Part shown: piece by piece, positions 35,004 to 48,753 of the stretch | How the letters are laid out: each line of letters begins with the position of its first letter | Position numbering within the stretch: position 1 is the first letter of the stretch | From: Vespa crabro | Taxonomy: Eukaryota; Arthropoda; Insecta; Hymenoptera; Vespidae | Direction: 5' to 3' | NCBI RefSeq assembly: GCF_910589235.1 | Contig: NC_060970.1 | Location: forward strand, 5,188,487-5,252,486 | DNA length: 64,000 nucleotides | Program-made: the position numbers and the translations under genes | Notes under the pieces: model-generated | What the model was told of the DNA's origin: nothing | Database searches by the model: none | The model's input: the letters and a program-made list of their open reading frames with translations, nothing else

Positions 35004-38000
35004 TTAAAAGATATTGACATATTTCATTCGACGATGAGAATCAGGATGGTTTTTTAATCTCGCGTTCTCTACAGTAACTTGTTTCTTCAAGTCGACTGGT
35101 AAATCGTTCCATACTTCTTGAGGGACAGAATCTAAAAGAAGAATAACGAAGAATAATCGTTATAATAAGAATGTTTAAAATTTCGTTAAAATTATTAATA
35201 TATTATGGATAGAGTTATACCTTTGCAGGTATAGAGCAAGTCAGACCAAGTGATTCTTTCCTGTGAGAAGCAATAAACGCCGAGTCTACCACCTTGCAAA
35301 GTGGAATCATAAATATTTCCTGAATCAGTGATCAGTTTGTTACCCTGATGAAGCCAGAATCTGATCAAACCGACGTGAGGTCTGTGTAACAGGTGCCACC
35401 TGTATGGAACTCTTTGTATCCAACCATATTTGCTTGGTTCTCTCCATAATATTTTCATTTGATTAGGTACATCTTGATTATGCCAAAGGCTATTTCTAAG
35501 TATTACTCCAGGTCCAGTCTCAGAGTCAACGAGCCTAAGTAAGATACCAGAGTCACCGATAGCACGGAAAGGTGTAGTTTCCCAATAAGGTTGATCAGCT
35601 TTTTTCCATGTTACGACATAAAATCTACGATTGCTTTGACACGAGAAGACAAAGCCAACGAAATCGTCGTCGTTGTCGTCGTCGATATAAAATGTTCCTT
35701 CGAAGTCTACTCCAGCAAAAACGTCAGGCCCTTAAAAAATAAGTAAGTAAAGAGTGAGAAATAAAAAAAATACGAAATCAATTGAAACGAAGATTTATAT
35801 TAAATATATTAAAATTCACCTATGGCAAATCCGGGATCGCTGTTAAGCATCTGTTGTATCTCCGCACCATTATGTCGTATTATCCAAGATGGATCCTCTT
35901 GTGAATCACCCGTTGGATCTAGATTAATCGTGACGTACTTGCGAAAATCAGTAGTCCATATCTGACTATTGTTCGGACAATTGTCGAGATAATTGATGAC
36001 GGTATCATTGTCATAATCGTTCCAGCAAAGATCACCGATGCCATCTTTATTAACGTCTTCCTGATAAGGATTATAAACGAATGGACAATTATCTCGACGA
36101 TTCGGAACGCCATCCCCATCGATATCGTCGTCACAAGCATCACCGATTCTATCTCGATCGATATCGCCTTGGCCAGGATTAGCAACATTTGGACAATTGT
36201 CACGATCGTCTTGTACACCATCCAAGTCACGATCGTTGTCGTTATCACACAAATCACCGACGTTGTCGCCATCGTGATCCTTTTGATCAGGATTCGGCAT
36301 ATAGGGACAATTGTCACAGGCATCGCCTACTCCGTCATTGTCGGTATCGATTTGATCTCTGTTTTGTATTTTTGGACAATTGTCTAGATGATTTAAAATT
36401 TCTAAGAAAGAGATAGAGATATCATTTAGAGTTTGAGGTAAACAAATTGATCGCAACGTTGTTTTCATCGAACGATTATATTTAAATATGAGAGATCATA
36501 TCGTCAATTGAAAATAGACGTATTGAAGACGATTCGAATGAACTGTTTAATTCAGAGAGAAAAATTTATACCATCGTTGTCGATATCATCGTCACAGGCA
36601 TCACCAAAACCATCACCATCGGTGTCCCATTGACGTGGATTGTTAACCATAGGGCAATTATCGCATAGATCACCAACTCCGTCGGATCCGTCACGATCAT
36701 TATCTTCCTGGCCGGGATTATGTACCGAAGGACAATTGTCTGAAGAATTTAATATACCATCGTTGTCAGCATCCTCGTCGCAAGCATCACCTATACCATC
36801 GCCATCGGCATCTTCTTGACCACTGTTTGGTACTGTCGGACAATTGTCCATTCTACAGGAATGTTCGTGACAGTTTAGATTTTTATCTGGGACACCGTCG
36901 CTGTCCGCGTCCAGGCCACAATTGTGTCCATTTCCAGCCCAACCAACTCTGCACTAAAATTGAGTTTTGTTTTCTTTTTTGCTTTTGTTTTTTTCTTTCT
37001 TTTTAATTGCTTCTTTGTTGGAATTTTTTAAATCCAACGATTTAATTACCCGACACATGTAATCGTTCAGGCTTATGCAAACGCAATAGGCATTCTGATC
37101 ACAAATGGTTGACATATCCGGACAAAGTTCTTGACTAGGTCGACATCCTGTTGTCTCGTTACCAACAAAACCATTCCTACATGGTCCACATCTATAGGAA
37201 CCCTGTGAGGTAACGTTTCGATGATGATTAGAAGAATTTTGGATCAAAATCAATCTATTGAGAAATATTATATAATGGAAATATATTATTATGTATCAAT
37301 GATATATAAATGTTTTCTACGTACTTCCGTATTGATACATTCGGAATGCAAATCACAGCCACCATTATTGATCTCACATTCGTTTAAATCACGACAGATT
37401 TGCTTTCGGTTCCTAATCATTTCAATGCCAACGCCTTCAAATGTCGAACCTGTGTATCCTGGAGGACAGGATTCACATCTGAATCCAGGTCGAAGATTGA
37501 TACATCGTACTCCGGGAAAGCAAGGACGTGCTATCTCACATTCGTTTATGTCTTGGCAAGATGTACCGTTTCCTGTGAAACCAGCTGGACAACTTCCACA
37601 TCTAAAATTATTAACACGTTATTAGAATCAGAGATAATTATTAGATCAGAAAGTATATTAACTTTATTAACGAGAGAAATCATTTATTCAATGGACCTTA
37701 GTATAATCCAATATTTCGATGAATCTAAGAAAAATTAACTTGAAATTAGCAAACATAAATTGATTAATAGATGTCCGTTTACCTAAAAAATGGTGGATAA
37801 TTAGTAGTAATACATTCAACTTCTGTATAACATGGTCGAGAATCACAAACGTTTCTTCTACGTTCACATCGTTCACCATTACCATGATATCCCGTTGGAC
37901 ATTTGCCACATCTAAATCAAGGAAAATGAATCGATCATTCGATTGCAATCTTGGATCGACTTCTCTTGATCGTTAATCATCTATCATCGTTACCTGTAAC

Positions 38001-38756
38001 CATGATGATGGTCCTCGCAACGTACGCCAGGGAAACACGGATTGTCTAAACATGTTATTATCTTCAAACAATTACGACCATCACCGGTCATACCTCTTGG
38101 ACAAGTACCACAAATTGGTCCTCTCGCTGAATCCTGACAATGAGCTCCAGGATAACATGGCGATTCGTAGTTACAGGATACTGGTCGTGGTGTTGTTGAT
38201 ACTGGAGGAACCATCACCGCTCAGGAGAGAAAAATGCTTAATAACTTGTCGATTATATAAATCGTCAAACTATTTACACGCAAATCCCAAAGTGATACTA
38301 TTCCTAAGTATAATACTGATAATCAAGCATTTTTTTATGAATTATTTTCACCAAAAAAAAAAAAAAAATAAAAGAAAGAAAAAAAGAAAAAGAAAAAGAA
38401 GGAAAATAAAAGAAACAAATTATTATGTTCAAGATAACAAAAGCAAATTATTGTTTCTTACGTTGAGATATTATTTATGAAAATAATTAACTATAGTTTT
38501 AGAAACATTTGAAATCAAAAGAAACGGATCGTATCAATAATGTTTATTCATCAAATTGGTATTGACTTTTTTAAGATACAGAAACGTTCGATCTTTTATC
38601 TTAAAATATATCTATTTTTTTATTTCTTTTTTATCTCTTTTATAAAAGCGTTTAGAAAGTGTGAAATAAGATTCGAAAAAGCTTTGTTAATTCTTTATCT
38701 CTTTTTTTTCTCTCGATTTAATATGTATATATGTATATATATATGTATATTATTAA

Positions 38757-38792
<36 letters not shown>

Positions 38793-39666
38793 CAATATCG
38801 CCTACATTTTGATCTCTTTGAACTATTCTCGAAAAAATAATAATTTTACATCACGTGTGTTATGCTGTTATGCACTTCACTCACCGACCATACCTTGACG
38901 ACAAGCGACGCAATTTTCCATTAGTATTCTTAACTCGTGTGTTTCCCTTCTCTAAAAATCATTAAGAAAAGAAAAAAATATATTAATTCATATTAATTAT
39001 TATCTTATTAGTTCTTATTTATATCATACACTAATTATTAATATTGTATTGATATTAATTAATATCGATCATTATTATTTCCTTCAATTCATTGATTTAT
39101 TTATACTATCCGTGATCTTTAATCTCATTTAAATAGACTTACGTTCATTTCGAGTTCGCTCCAAATTTTCTTTGTAGCTTGAATAAGTTCGTTCAAAGTT
39201 TTTGTCAATTGACCATCCGTAAGACAAACTGCAAGGCAACGATAACAACGACAAAAGTATGATAAAAAAATCACCCCTATCCCTCGAAAAAAAACAAAGT
39301 GTACTCACTTTTCTCATCTAAACTTTGAATTCCAATGTCACCTCTTCTCACGGTCCTTTTACGCGCAATCGAAGACGATTCGAAGGATAGATTAGAATGA
39401 TTAAAATCATAAGGGCCTCTTTTAGATCGATCGTTAGTTTTACTCGACTGAGTCGAATCGAATTCGAAAGGGAAATTATTGTCGAGAAAATTATAGGTAC
39501 GTTCGAATTTGTCAAATGACCTCGAACATTGTTCACCTTTCAAGATCTCGTTGATGGTCAATTCTCGATGAATTTTGATCTTACATTTGTTTTCTCGAAA
39601 CTTTTAGAACAGAAAAATAAATACGGATGATAATTAATTCGAAATATCTCAATGATTGGGGGAGAG

Positions 39667-39712
<46 letters not shown>

Positions 39713-41443
39713 AGAATTTGCTTAGGTTTGGTAGAAGAGAGTTAGATTGGTTTGCTACTATACAACAACAACTACGTAATAAAAGCGAACGACTCGATTC
39801 TCGATGGCCATATTTAGAAACGAGTCGTCCCACGGACTTGTACTGCCGATCACAGTGTGATCGTCGCGAACGTCATCGAAAAGGAAGAAACTTAGAAACT
39901 ACTTTCCTCCTCTTTTCTTATCTGCCGTACACACGTACAAATCTACAAATTCGTTTCTAGGAGTTGTTGGCTATACACAGACACACACACACACATATGT
40001 ATGTATACAAGGTAAGCCATTCAACCATTTAAAAAATTGTTATATAGAAAGGTTTGTAACGTTTTCAATGATATATCGATCGTTTCTCTAAATTGAAATA
40101 TAGTTTCGTGTCCACTTTGTTTCTTTTATTTTTTCTTTTTTAATTTATGAAACGTCATACTTTTATTAACAGGAAATTCAAAAGATATATATGTATATTA
40201 AATTTCCAATGCAAATATATCAAGATTTGTATGTTTTAAATTTAACAGTGAATGTAATGATTCACCCTATATACATATCTATGTGCGTGTATATATAAAT
40301 TATATATATGTGCATGTCATACCACTTCTATGTATAAAAATTCTTCTTCATCTGCAAGTTCTCGAAAGCTTTTCTTCAGATCTATAGATCCTTGATACAT
40401 ACAATCGATATAAACATCGATTCGAGATTCTGATTGCTTTTGGTGCACATAAATGATCAAATTTTTTAACGATGAAGTTAAATTATCGACAACTATGTGT
40501 TTAGTTGTACGTCGTCCATTAGAATGAAGATTTTCTAAAATGACTATAATAAAAATTTAACATTAGTATTTCTTTTTTATATTTAACGAAATGTCTTTTT
40601 CCTTTTCTTTTTTTTTTCAAATTAATACTTATATTAAATAATATTATAAGTATATTTTATAAATATACTTACCTCGATTAGTACGTCTATCGAGCATTAG
40701 AACTGTTTTTCTATTAGATTCACCATACTTCACAGCTAACAAGGGTTCTGCTTCTGTATTAGGTTTCTTTCTCGTTCTAATGTCATTGACAACTATTATG
40801 AAATCTTCGTCGTGTAAAGATTCTCGTAAACTCGTCGTTAGTTCTTGAAAAAAATAGAACATTAAAACACATTTGTCATAATTTACATTATGCTTATTTA
40901 TTGAATATTTCTAAATTACTATGAAAAAATTGTGATCGCTGTGGCAAATCTTTGATTAATACATACAAAAATATATATACACACACACACACATCTATAT
41001 ATAATATATATAATTGTATATATTTGAAAAGAAATTTTAAATAAATAAATAAAATATTTCTTAGTTATTTATTTTACAAATATTGAATAAAAGGATAATT
41101 GTTGTTTCTATATTCAGAGAAACAAAATCTAAATGAGTGAAAAATTAGATATAAAATCGTTTCGATATGGTTACTAAGACCAATCTAATATTCATTCTTA
41201 ATAAGTATGAAATTGTATGTGTTATACTTGAACGAACCATTTGAAATTTGTATTAAGACGAATATCATGATAACTTGTGAGATAAAAATAACTATTACGA
41301 CTAGACACTGATCTTTCAATCTTATTAATCGATATTAATTACTTACCTTTATCTTCTGTCAAAGTAGCGTTCGAATAAACGAAGATGATCGTTGAAATGC
41401 AGATAAACGTTGATAAGAATATATTAATCCTTGACAAATTCAT
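35004..41443 (-). CDS. Tsp: Thrombospondin, subgroup B / COMP-like
   Basis: This is a secreted, pentameric, calcium-binding matrix glycoprotein; in flies Tsp acts at muscle-tendon attachments. Fourteen exons, in order: 41443-41347, 40843-40673, 40543-40323, 39600-39309, 39228-39143, 38951-38885, 38219-37994, 37911-37783, 37601-37325, 37202-37050, 36953-36572, 36401-35820, 35730-35221 and 35131-35004. The total is 1106 residues and all phases join. Order of parts: signal peptide (MNLSRINIFLSTFICISTII...), laminin-G-like N-domain with DVYIDCMYQGSIDL, a linker with RRGDIG, and a short coiled coil (QLTKTLNELIQATKKIWSEL). Six EGF-like repeats and eight type-3 calcium repeats with DNCP motifs follow. 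The C-terminal lectin-like domain has GVDFEGTFYID, FVFSCQSNRRFYVVTWKK and WHNQDVPNQMKILWREP. Properdin (type 1) and von Willebrand C domains are absent, which defines subgroup B. Confidence 0.95.
38220..38884 (-). other. Thrombospondin intron between coiled-coil and EGF exons
   Basis: A 665-bp AT-rich intron with A/G-rich sequence near 38354-38405 and a (TTA)n run near 38755-38790. Nothing else is visible. Confidence 0.75.
39601..40322 (-). other. Thrombospondin intron with GA tract
   Basis: A 722-bp intron holding a (GA)n run at 39670-39708, a GC-richer patch about 39715-39960 with no gene-like frame, and a (CA)n run near 39979-39994. Confidence 0.7.
40844..41346 (-). other. Thrombospondin intron 1
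   Basis: AT-rich 503-bp intron containing a short (CA)n run near 40979-40992. No other feature is visible. Confidence 0.75.
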
Positions 41444-41591
41444 CTTTCGAAAATTTTCTTCTTCCTTTTTTCTTTTCTACGATGTTGAAAATATAAAAGA
41501 AAAAAGATGACACCTCCTCTTCGAGGTGATTTACACCATTAACGAAGAAACGCTCGTGTGTACGATCTCTTGTAACTCGATTTATCTCCAA

Positions 41592-41628
41592 GACTGAAGC
41601 TTAGAGACGTAGATCCGATCGTTTTATA
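41592..41628 (-). promoter_or_regulatory. Thrombospondin core promoter: TATA box and initiator
   Basis: On the minus strand TATAAAA (41628-41622) is followed about 30 bp later by TTCAGTCTT (TCAGT near 41596), the arthropod initiator, at the canonical TATA-to-start distance. Transcription from here would give a 5' UTR of about 150 nt before the ATG at 41443. The sites are seen; their use is inferred. Confidence 0.7.
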
Positions 41629-41649
41629 CGTCGCCCACGGAACCACTGC

Positions 41650-42765
41650 AACTTTCCTGAATATCTCTCTTCTTGGACATTGGATCTTCATAGATCTTTT
41701 CATCGATCAAATTTTTTTGATATTTTTGATCGATATTTAGATAGAAAAGATTCGAGAACTAATGCAATTATTTATGCGCCTCGTCATTATTTTAATATTT
41801 TATTTGCATCTTTGTTTATTATGTTTATCTTATGTTTTGATTATATGATTTGGAATTAGTTGGAACTATATTGGAAATTGGATCGAAAAATTATTGAAAA
41901 GATTCTTTCATTTTTATTATATTTTTGACATATATTATTTATTTATAATATAATATTTATTTACAACATTTACATACAAAATGGTACTTAAAATTATTTG
42001 AGATAAAGATCAAAGAATTTTATTATATCGTACGTACACAACTCATTTACATTAATATACATATTACAATAATCTTCGGACGGACATACATACACATATG
42101 TACATATCTGGAATCTATATATACACGCACACGCACACGCACCCTCACATGCACATTAAATGTATCACAAAATTCAATCCACTAAATTTACAATGACTTT
42201 TTAATAAAATTTGATTTAATTATTAAAAAAAAAAAAATTATTAAATATAAAAAAGGCAATATTAACTCGTTGATAGGTATAATATAAGAATATGTATGCA
42301 CACACACACACACTCACACACACACGCAGAGAAATGTGAATCACAACAATTAGATAATATCAGAATTGCAGACATCTTACAATATCCGGTTTTTCCACTT
42401 CCTAGATTTTGATAACGTTGAGCGTGATAAGATTCTCAGATTATTTTTTTACAAATATCCAGTCACAGAAATTTCCCCGCAAGAATTTTTCTCTATATCT
42501 CGAACGATAATATACCTTGTTAAATGCAGGCACATAACACAAGCGTGTGTACCAGTTAGGCACGTGTGTGGGAAGTGGTACCACCTACAAGTCAAGTTCG
42601 AGTTCTAGTTTTATCTGTTTCTTTCAAGAGCATAAATAAAAGAGTATGTTTCCTTTTCTACTAATTGTTATAATTTCATTTAGAAAAAAAATATTATTAG
42701 AAAGATCAGTTCATTCAAATAAATTTCTAATATTTTTCCCTTTCTTTTTATTATCATCATTATTA

Positions 42766-42806
<41 letters not shown>

Positions 42807-43320
42807 TCTTTTCATTCCCTTTAATTTTTCCTTGGAGATTAATCATCCTATTTTTTATATAAATGCGTTGCAATAAATAAAAGATTTTTAGATAAAAAAA
42901 AAAAAAATTGAAATAGAATTTTAATAGCCCGTTAACATTTATATATATACATATAAAAAAATAAAGAAAAAAGAAAAAAAAAAAAAGAAAAAGAACGTTC
43001 GTTCATTTTTTTCTGTACATGTTAGAAAATCATTGATTTATAATATCTCGATGTAAGATGATCGAGACTTACTTATCAATAAATCTTCAATAAATCTTCA
43101 ATAAATCTTCACGTTGTCTCCGCGTATTCATTTAGGTTTTCTTCGAAGCTCGATGATCCTTTCTCGATTCATATGTACGTATGCATTTAGCTAAAATATA
43201 GGATTAGTTTCATTATCTATTATTATTTAAATCAAGAGCAAGATATTAAATCAAGATGAATAAAAAAGAAAAATTGTTAAAATATATTTAGGAATAATAA
43301 AATACTGATAATCCTGACTA
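41650..43320. other. Intergenic region between thrombospondin and AKH receptor
   Basis: It holds (CA)n runs near 42125-42145 and 42299-42328, an (ATT)n run at 42762-42806, poly-A blocks around 42890-42990 and a triplicated 11-mer AATAAATCTTC at 43078-43111. An 80-codon frame at 42366-42608 has no protein-like features. The right end is likely the AKHR 3' UTR. Confidence 0.6.
42762..42806. repeat. (ATT)n microsatellite
   Basis: About 15 ATT units, intergenic. Confidence 0.88.
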
Positions 43321-44954
43321 TTACTTATTAGTCAACCCAATAGAACTACCAGTGATGGTTTTTAGTTGAAGATCGACGACCCGATCTTTCGATTTAGCTA
43401 TCGATCCATGTTTAGAGCTTTCATAGGATATTTGTCGGCCTTTCAAGGACGATTTAGGATTATTTGTCAAGGAAGTTACGCATTGAGACGTCGTACTCTA
43501 TAAACGAAACATATATTTATTATTAGCATAATTCTTTTGGTTTTTTCTCTCTCTTTTTTTTTTTACAACATATTCTAATCTAATTCTAATATATCGTGTG
43601 TGTGTGTGTGTGTTTATTACATACTAATCTTCGTGAAAAGACAATGCGAATATTATTAGACTTGTCTCTCTATTTGATCTATATATATATATATTTTCTT
43701 TTTATTTTTTCATGTAGAAATAATTTTTAAAAAAAGTTTTCTTTGGAAATTGTTATTTCTTTTTTTTTTTTTTTTTATAGATTTTACAATTATTCTTTTA
43801 TTTTTAAATAAATCAATTACATGTTGGATTTGTATTTCCTGCAGTGTAATTTTTTTTTTCTGTTCATTTATTTTTTTTCAAAGAAACTACTGACCTTCTT
43901 TCTATCCCTTATATTAAAAATACCATAAACTATAGGATTCATACAGGAGTTTGTGCATGCGAAAAGAAACAATCCCTTTTGAATTCTCTGATCGACTTTT
44001 CTCGCGGATGTTCTGTCGATCCAATACCTACAAATAGATTAGTACCTTTTTAAAAATATACAAACAAATATACAAAAACAGTTCGTTTAATATTATAGAA
44101 TAAACTATATATGTATATATATATGTACATTATTAATAATTTATAGAAGACAGTAATTGACAAGTTCGGAGCGCTTTGTTCAGTCTAATAAGAAAAAACA
44201 AAAAGAAAATAACGAGGTGATACAATCGACTAATCGAAATAAAAATAAGTATACCATAGGCTCATTACGTAGTACGGAGTCCAACAAACGAAAAAAACAG
44301 CAACGATAATGATAGTCATCTTTAAGGTGCGTATTCTAGCACGACTAAGGAATACCAAAGACGAACGACGTATCCTATCTGTAACATAATCCTTTGTTCT
44401 TTTTTTTTTTTTTAATTTCAGAATATGCATTTATATATTTATTAATTAATTAATTGTCTTAACATACCTTCCACGCTTTCTTTCGAACGTCTACAAATTT
44501 CTAACAATATACTCGTATATGTATAAATAATTACTAGTAATGGCAACCAATACATCATAACCATTCCGAATAACGAATAGGTGAGTTCGTGTGTGTAAGT
44601 TGGGAATGCATTGAATGTAATACATTGGGAATACCATGTAATATTCGGATGTGTTTCCAAATGAAATACCATCATCTGCGACAGGTGCGTGCGTTTAAGA
44701 ATGGAGACAGATATTTAGAAAAAGTCTTACCAATATGACGATTTTTTTTTTTTTAACACATGATTTATCTACGAATAATAAATTACCTGTGGTATAGAAC
44801 AAAATATCGAAGCTAACCATGCTATCGTTAACATGACTTTCCCTCGTCTATCTACGTGCAATAATTGAAGAGGCTTGATCACTGCATAATATCTACAAAT
44901 TCAATTTACGCAATCGCGTTTAGAAATAATTTTACATATGTAGATATATCGAAG

Positions 44955-44985
<31 letters not shown>

Positions 44986-45462
44986 CATACATATAAGTAT
45001 TAATTTTTATGTAATATAGCGATAATAATTAATATTCATAGATTAATCATTTTTTTTTTATAGATCTGTTTTGGTAACATTAATCAATTTATGTATACAT
45101 GTATGTATGTATATAATGTAGACAAAAAGATAGATAAAAAAAAGTTAAATAATTACCTGTCCATACTAATGCAAACTAAAATAAATGACGAAAGATAAAG
45201 TCCAAATACTCGAAAAAATGCCATAATCCTACACATGGCATCGCCAGCCTTCCATGACACGGTTATCGCCCAACCAATTTCCAAAGGCATCATCAGGAAC
45301 GTTACCTAGCCAGAGATAGAGAGAGAGAGAGAGAGAAAGAGAGAAAGAGAGAGAGGGAGAGAGAGTGAAGGAAGTAAAGAGAAAGAGCAAAATAGGAAAG
45401 GAGATAGACAAAGAAGAAAAGAAAAGTTTTCCTTTTGGAGTTTGAAGAATATAAGAGAGAGA

Positions 45463-45522
<60 letters not shown>

Positions 45523-45743
45523 AGGTGAGGTCCGCTTACGAAAAGATCGGCAATAGCTAAATGCATCAGCATCGTGTATATCCTTGATTTGGATGAACGA
45601 CGACTTCGTAGGATCAGAAAAAGGACAGTAATATTCCCGATTGCTGAAATTCCCATTAGAACGCTATAAGTGACGATACTGATTATATGACCGCCGTTGA
45701 ATCTCATATCGATCGGCAATTCAAAATCTTCCGTAGAATTCAT
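43321..45743 (-). CDS. AKHR: Adipokinetic hormone receptor (class A GPCR)
   Basis: AKHR is the fat-body receptor for adipokinetic hormone, a GnRH-receptor relative that triggers lipid and glycogen mobilisation. Seven exons, in order: 45743-45540, 45305-45157, 44892-44787, 44675-44468, 44378-44255, 44027-43895 and 43497-43321. The product is 366 residues. Seven membrane segments are visible. Motifs include RFNGGHIISIVTYSVL before and in TM1, LMHLAIADLFVTFLMMPLEI (TM2), FFRVFGLYLSSF with DRYY (about 117-120), CWTPYYVMSLWYW (TM6) and NSCMNPIVYG (NPxxY near 294-298). These match insect AKHR better than corazonin receptor as I recall the families. NST at residue 2 is a glycosylation sequon. Cys in MCRIM and QCITF would form the usual disulphide. 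Intron 1 is almost entirely polypurine on the plus strand. Upstream non-coding exons are possible but not resolved. Confidence 0.93.
45314..45523. repeat. GA-rich polypurine tract filling AKHR intron 1
   Basis: About 200 bp of GA/GAAA repeats on the plus strand, within the 234-bp intron between coding exons 1 and 2. In the minus-strand transcript it reads as a long polypyrimidine tract. Confidence 0.9.
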
Positions 45744-45962
45744 TCTTGTCTTCCTTCCTTCCTTCCTTCCTTCCTTCCTTCTTAGGCTTTTCTCATTCGT
45801 TTCCTTTATTTTTCAAATATACGTAACTAATTTCAAATATTTATTCAGCATCGCAATGAAAAGTAAGATTAATTCTTATCTATTAGAAATGTAATCGTCT
45901 ATATGTTTGTTCGTGATTATAAATATTTATTTTTGTAATGAAAGTTTCATATTTTATTATTA

Positions 45963-45999
<37 letters not shown>

Positions 46000-46339
46000 A
46001 ATCAAATAGGAATGGAATATTAGAGAGAGAGAGAGAGAGTAATGCGAGATCATGTGTGTATGTTATGAATAATCTATGTGTGTATGTTATTCGACGAGAA
46101 TTAAACGGATATAGTATCAAATCGAAAAGTGTTAGTTCAAAGTACCAGATTCTCGATATCACTCGATATCTTGGTTGACTTTTTGCATGCATGTGTCGAT
46201 CATGCTAAAACATGCGTGCTAATTCCGTGTCTATATCTATAAGTATGTGCGCGCACACAACACACATATAGATATGTATAATTATGTATTTCTTCAGTGA
46301 TGATCTATAAATAAGCAAGCATAAATGGGATAGTAATAA

Positions 46340-46420
<81 letters not shown>

Positions 46421-47228
46421 TAATAATAGTAATGATAATTTTCTTCATAGACTCTTTCTCTCTCTCTCTCTCTCGCTCGCTCTCTTTCGATAAGGTCCCT
46501 GTTATGCTAGCAACGTTAATCGAATGTTATTATTGTCTCGAAATGTTATTATTGTCTCGATTGGTCACATAAGAGACAATCGCTTCTTAATCGATCTATC
46601 CTTTTCGAGCAAAAAAATTACCTGCCTAGCAATCATCACAGAAAGAAAATATTTATATTTTCTTTTTACATATCTTTTTTTTTTGTTTATTACATTAAGA
46701 TCTACAAATTATGTGATTTTTATTAAGAAAATTAGAACAAAAGTAAAACAAAAGAAAAGTGGGATGAAATAGGCACAATACATAAATAACATGTATACAT
46801 ATAAACAATATATGGAATTAGAAATCTGATTTGATAATAAAAATGATAGTTCCTTTTTTCATTTATTTTATATTCCAGTAAGAATAAATGACAAAATTTT
46901 GAGGGATGTTAAAACAGACTAAACGACTATGATTCATGGAAAAAGGTTATCTGACTTCTCCATCGGCCTTGTTAGAGCTCTCGCCTCGTTAAGGATAGAC
47001 AGTCGAAGCTGACAATGAAAAAAGTCATGTGTGGACTTCGTGCATTATATCATTCTTTTGTGAAACTTCTTTCCATCAGATCTTTTTTATCGATCGACTA
47101 AGGAAGAAACAAAAAATCTCTCCGGAATTCGATTCTAATGTATTATTTATAACAATTTCATATAATAAACATCGAATTAATTCAATTAACATTACTATAA
47201 AATCCATGTATATTATGATTAGGATTAA

Positions 47229-47262
<34 letters not shown>

Positions 47263-47801
47263 ACTATAACGAAATGATAATTAGTAAAAGAGTTTACTTA
47301 CCGGCTTACCGATTCGTTTAATATATCTTTTGGATATTTTAGCATAATCGATTTTATATATAAGATAAATTATACTTGTCTTGTTTGAATATAAATAAAT
47401 AAATAAATAATTTAATTAAATGGTAACCAGTAAATGGTAACATTCATTTTAAGAAATTTTCTCATATAAAGTATAATCCTTTCGGCCTTGAGAAACATTT
47501 TCTAATCACTACTCAATTATATCGTACTTCTTGATATTCATTTCATTCAATCATTGTCAAATCGATTGATAATATGTACATATATATTTTAAAGAGAAAA
47601 GCACAAAATAGAAGAGACACGACTAACGGTAACGACGACGAGTTTAAAGACGGACTAAGAAAGGATTCAAGAGGCGGCTTTCCTAGATCGCTTGAGATCG
47701 CGACTTCATGGCGAATCGTACGGGCTAACGTCAAGGGTCAAGTGTCAAACCGCGACTGATAGCTCGCCATACTCTTCGAAGCCTCTCTGTCCCTCTCTCT
47801 T

Positions 47802-47841
<40 letters not shown>

Positions 47842-48753
47842 CTCTCCTCTCTCTCTCTTTCTCGTTCTTTCTCCGACTGTCTCGTTGCGCTTGCTCACTC
47901 ATTCGAATTATGAAAGAATTTTTCGACAAAAGTCAAAACTTTTTCCAAACGACTGAAAGATATCTTAAATCAAATGCTTCTCCTTCTCTCTACTTATTTC
48001 TCATTTCTAAAGAGGAGGGAGCGATAAATATGACAAATATGTAATAGATGATTATAGTTAGATTATATTTAAATATGTGTTATGTAAATATAATCCAACT
48101 TATTACATTAAAAACGATTACCCAACTATATGTCCTGTTGATATGTTTCTCTCTATCTGACAATTTATTTATCACATTTTTGTTTGTAATATAAAATGAA
48201 ATATAAAATAACATAGAAAATATTTGTTTTCCAATAATCAGATCAATCGTAAATGAGGAATGTCGCACAGCTAATAATATATCGATAAATCATTAGCCAA
48301 CTAGTACAGGAATAATCTTGCTTCAACACTATGACAATTAATAGGATCTACATTTCCTCTTTATTCGAATGCCACATTTTATGGATAAGTCAGAAGACAA
48401 AAAAGACAGTAGACATCAGAATAAATTTAATAAAAATCAAAAGAAGTTTATATTAACAATAATACTTTTATTTAAAAGTTTACAATGCTATTATTCTACA
48501 TTATGATAAATATATAGATTATAGACAAGACTATTATTGTACATAATGATAAATACATAAATTATAGACAAGAACATAAATGTAATTTTATCAAAGAAAA
48601 AAATAAAAAATTAAATAGAGCAAAAATTTGAGTACTTTTATATATACCCGGCATATCATCCGCTAATAATCCTTTCAAATTGTACCACTCCCTTATATCT
48701 CATAATATTTTATTTGAAATTTCTAATTTCTGAGAAAAATGACACCAACATCA
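45744..48753. other. AKHR upstream region
   Basis: It begins with (CCTT)n near 45750-45780 and (ATT)n near 45956-46000. Next come a long interrupted (AAT)n at 46334-46430, a (CT)n tract near 46458-46475, (ATT)n at 47230-47262 and (CT)n at 47799-47840. A GC-richer patch at about 47620-47780 could be an AKHR promoter or leader exon. Donor-like GTAAG sites on the minus strand lie near 47297-47315. No coding frame is recognised. Confidence 0.5.
46334..46430. repeat. (AAT)n microsatellite with AAA interruptions
   Basis: About 97 bp of AAT units interrupted by AAA at fairly even spacing. Confidence 0.9.

Noticed and set aside
36169..36416. Plus-strand frames over the thrombospondin calcium repeats
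   Set aside because: They are antisense shadows produced by the regular Asp-rich codon pattern.
42366..42608. 80-codon plus-strand frame between thrombospondin and AKHR
   Set aside because: No recognisable motif, no splice context and no conserved pattern; probably chance.
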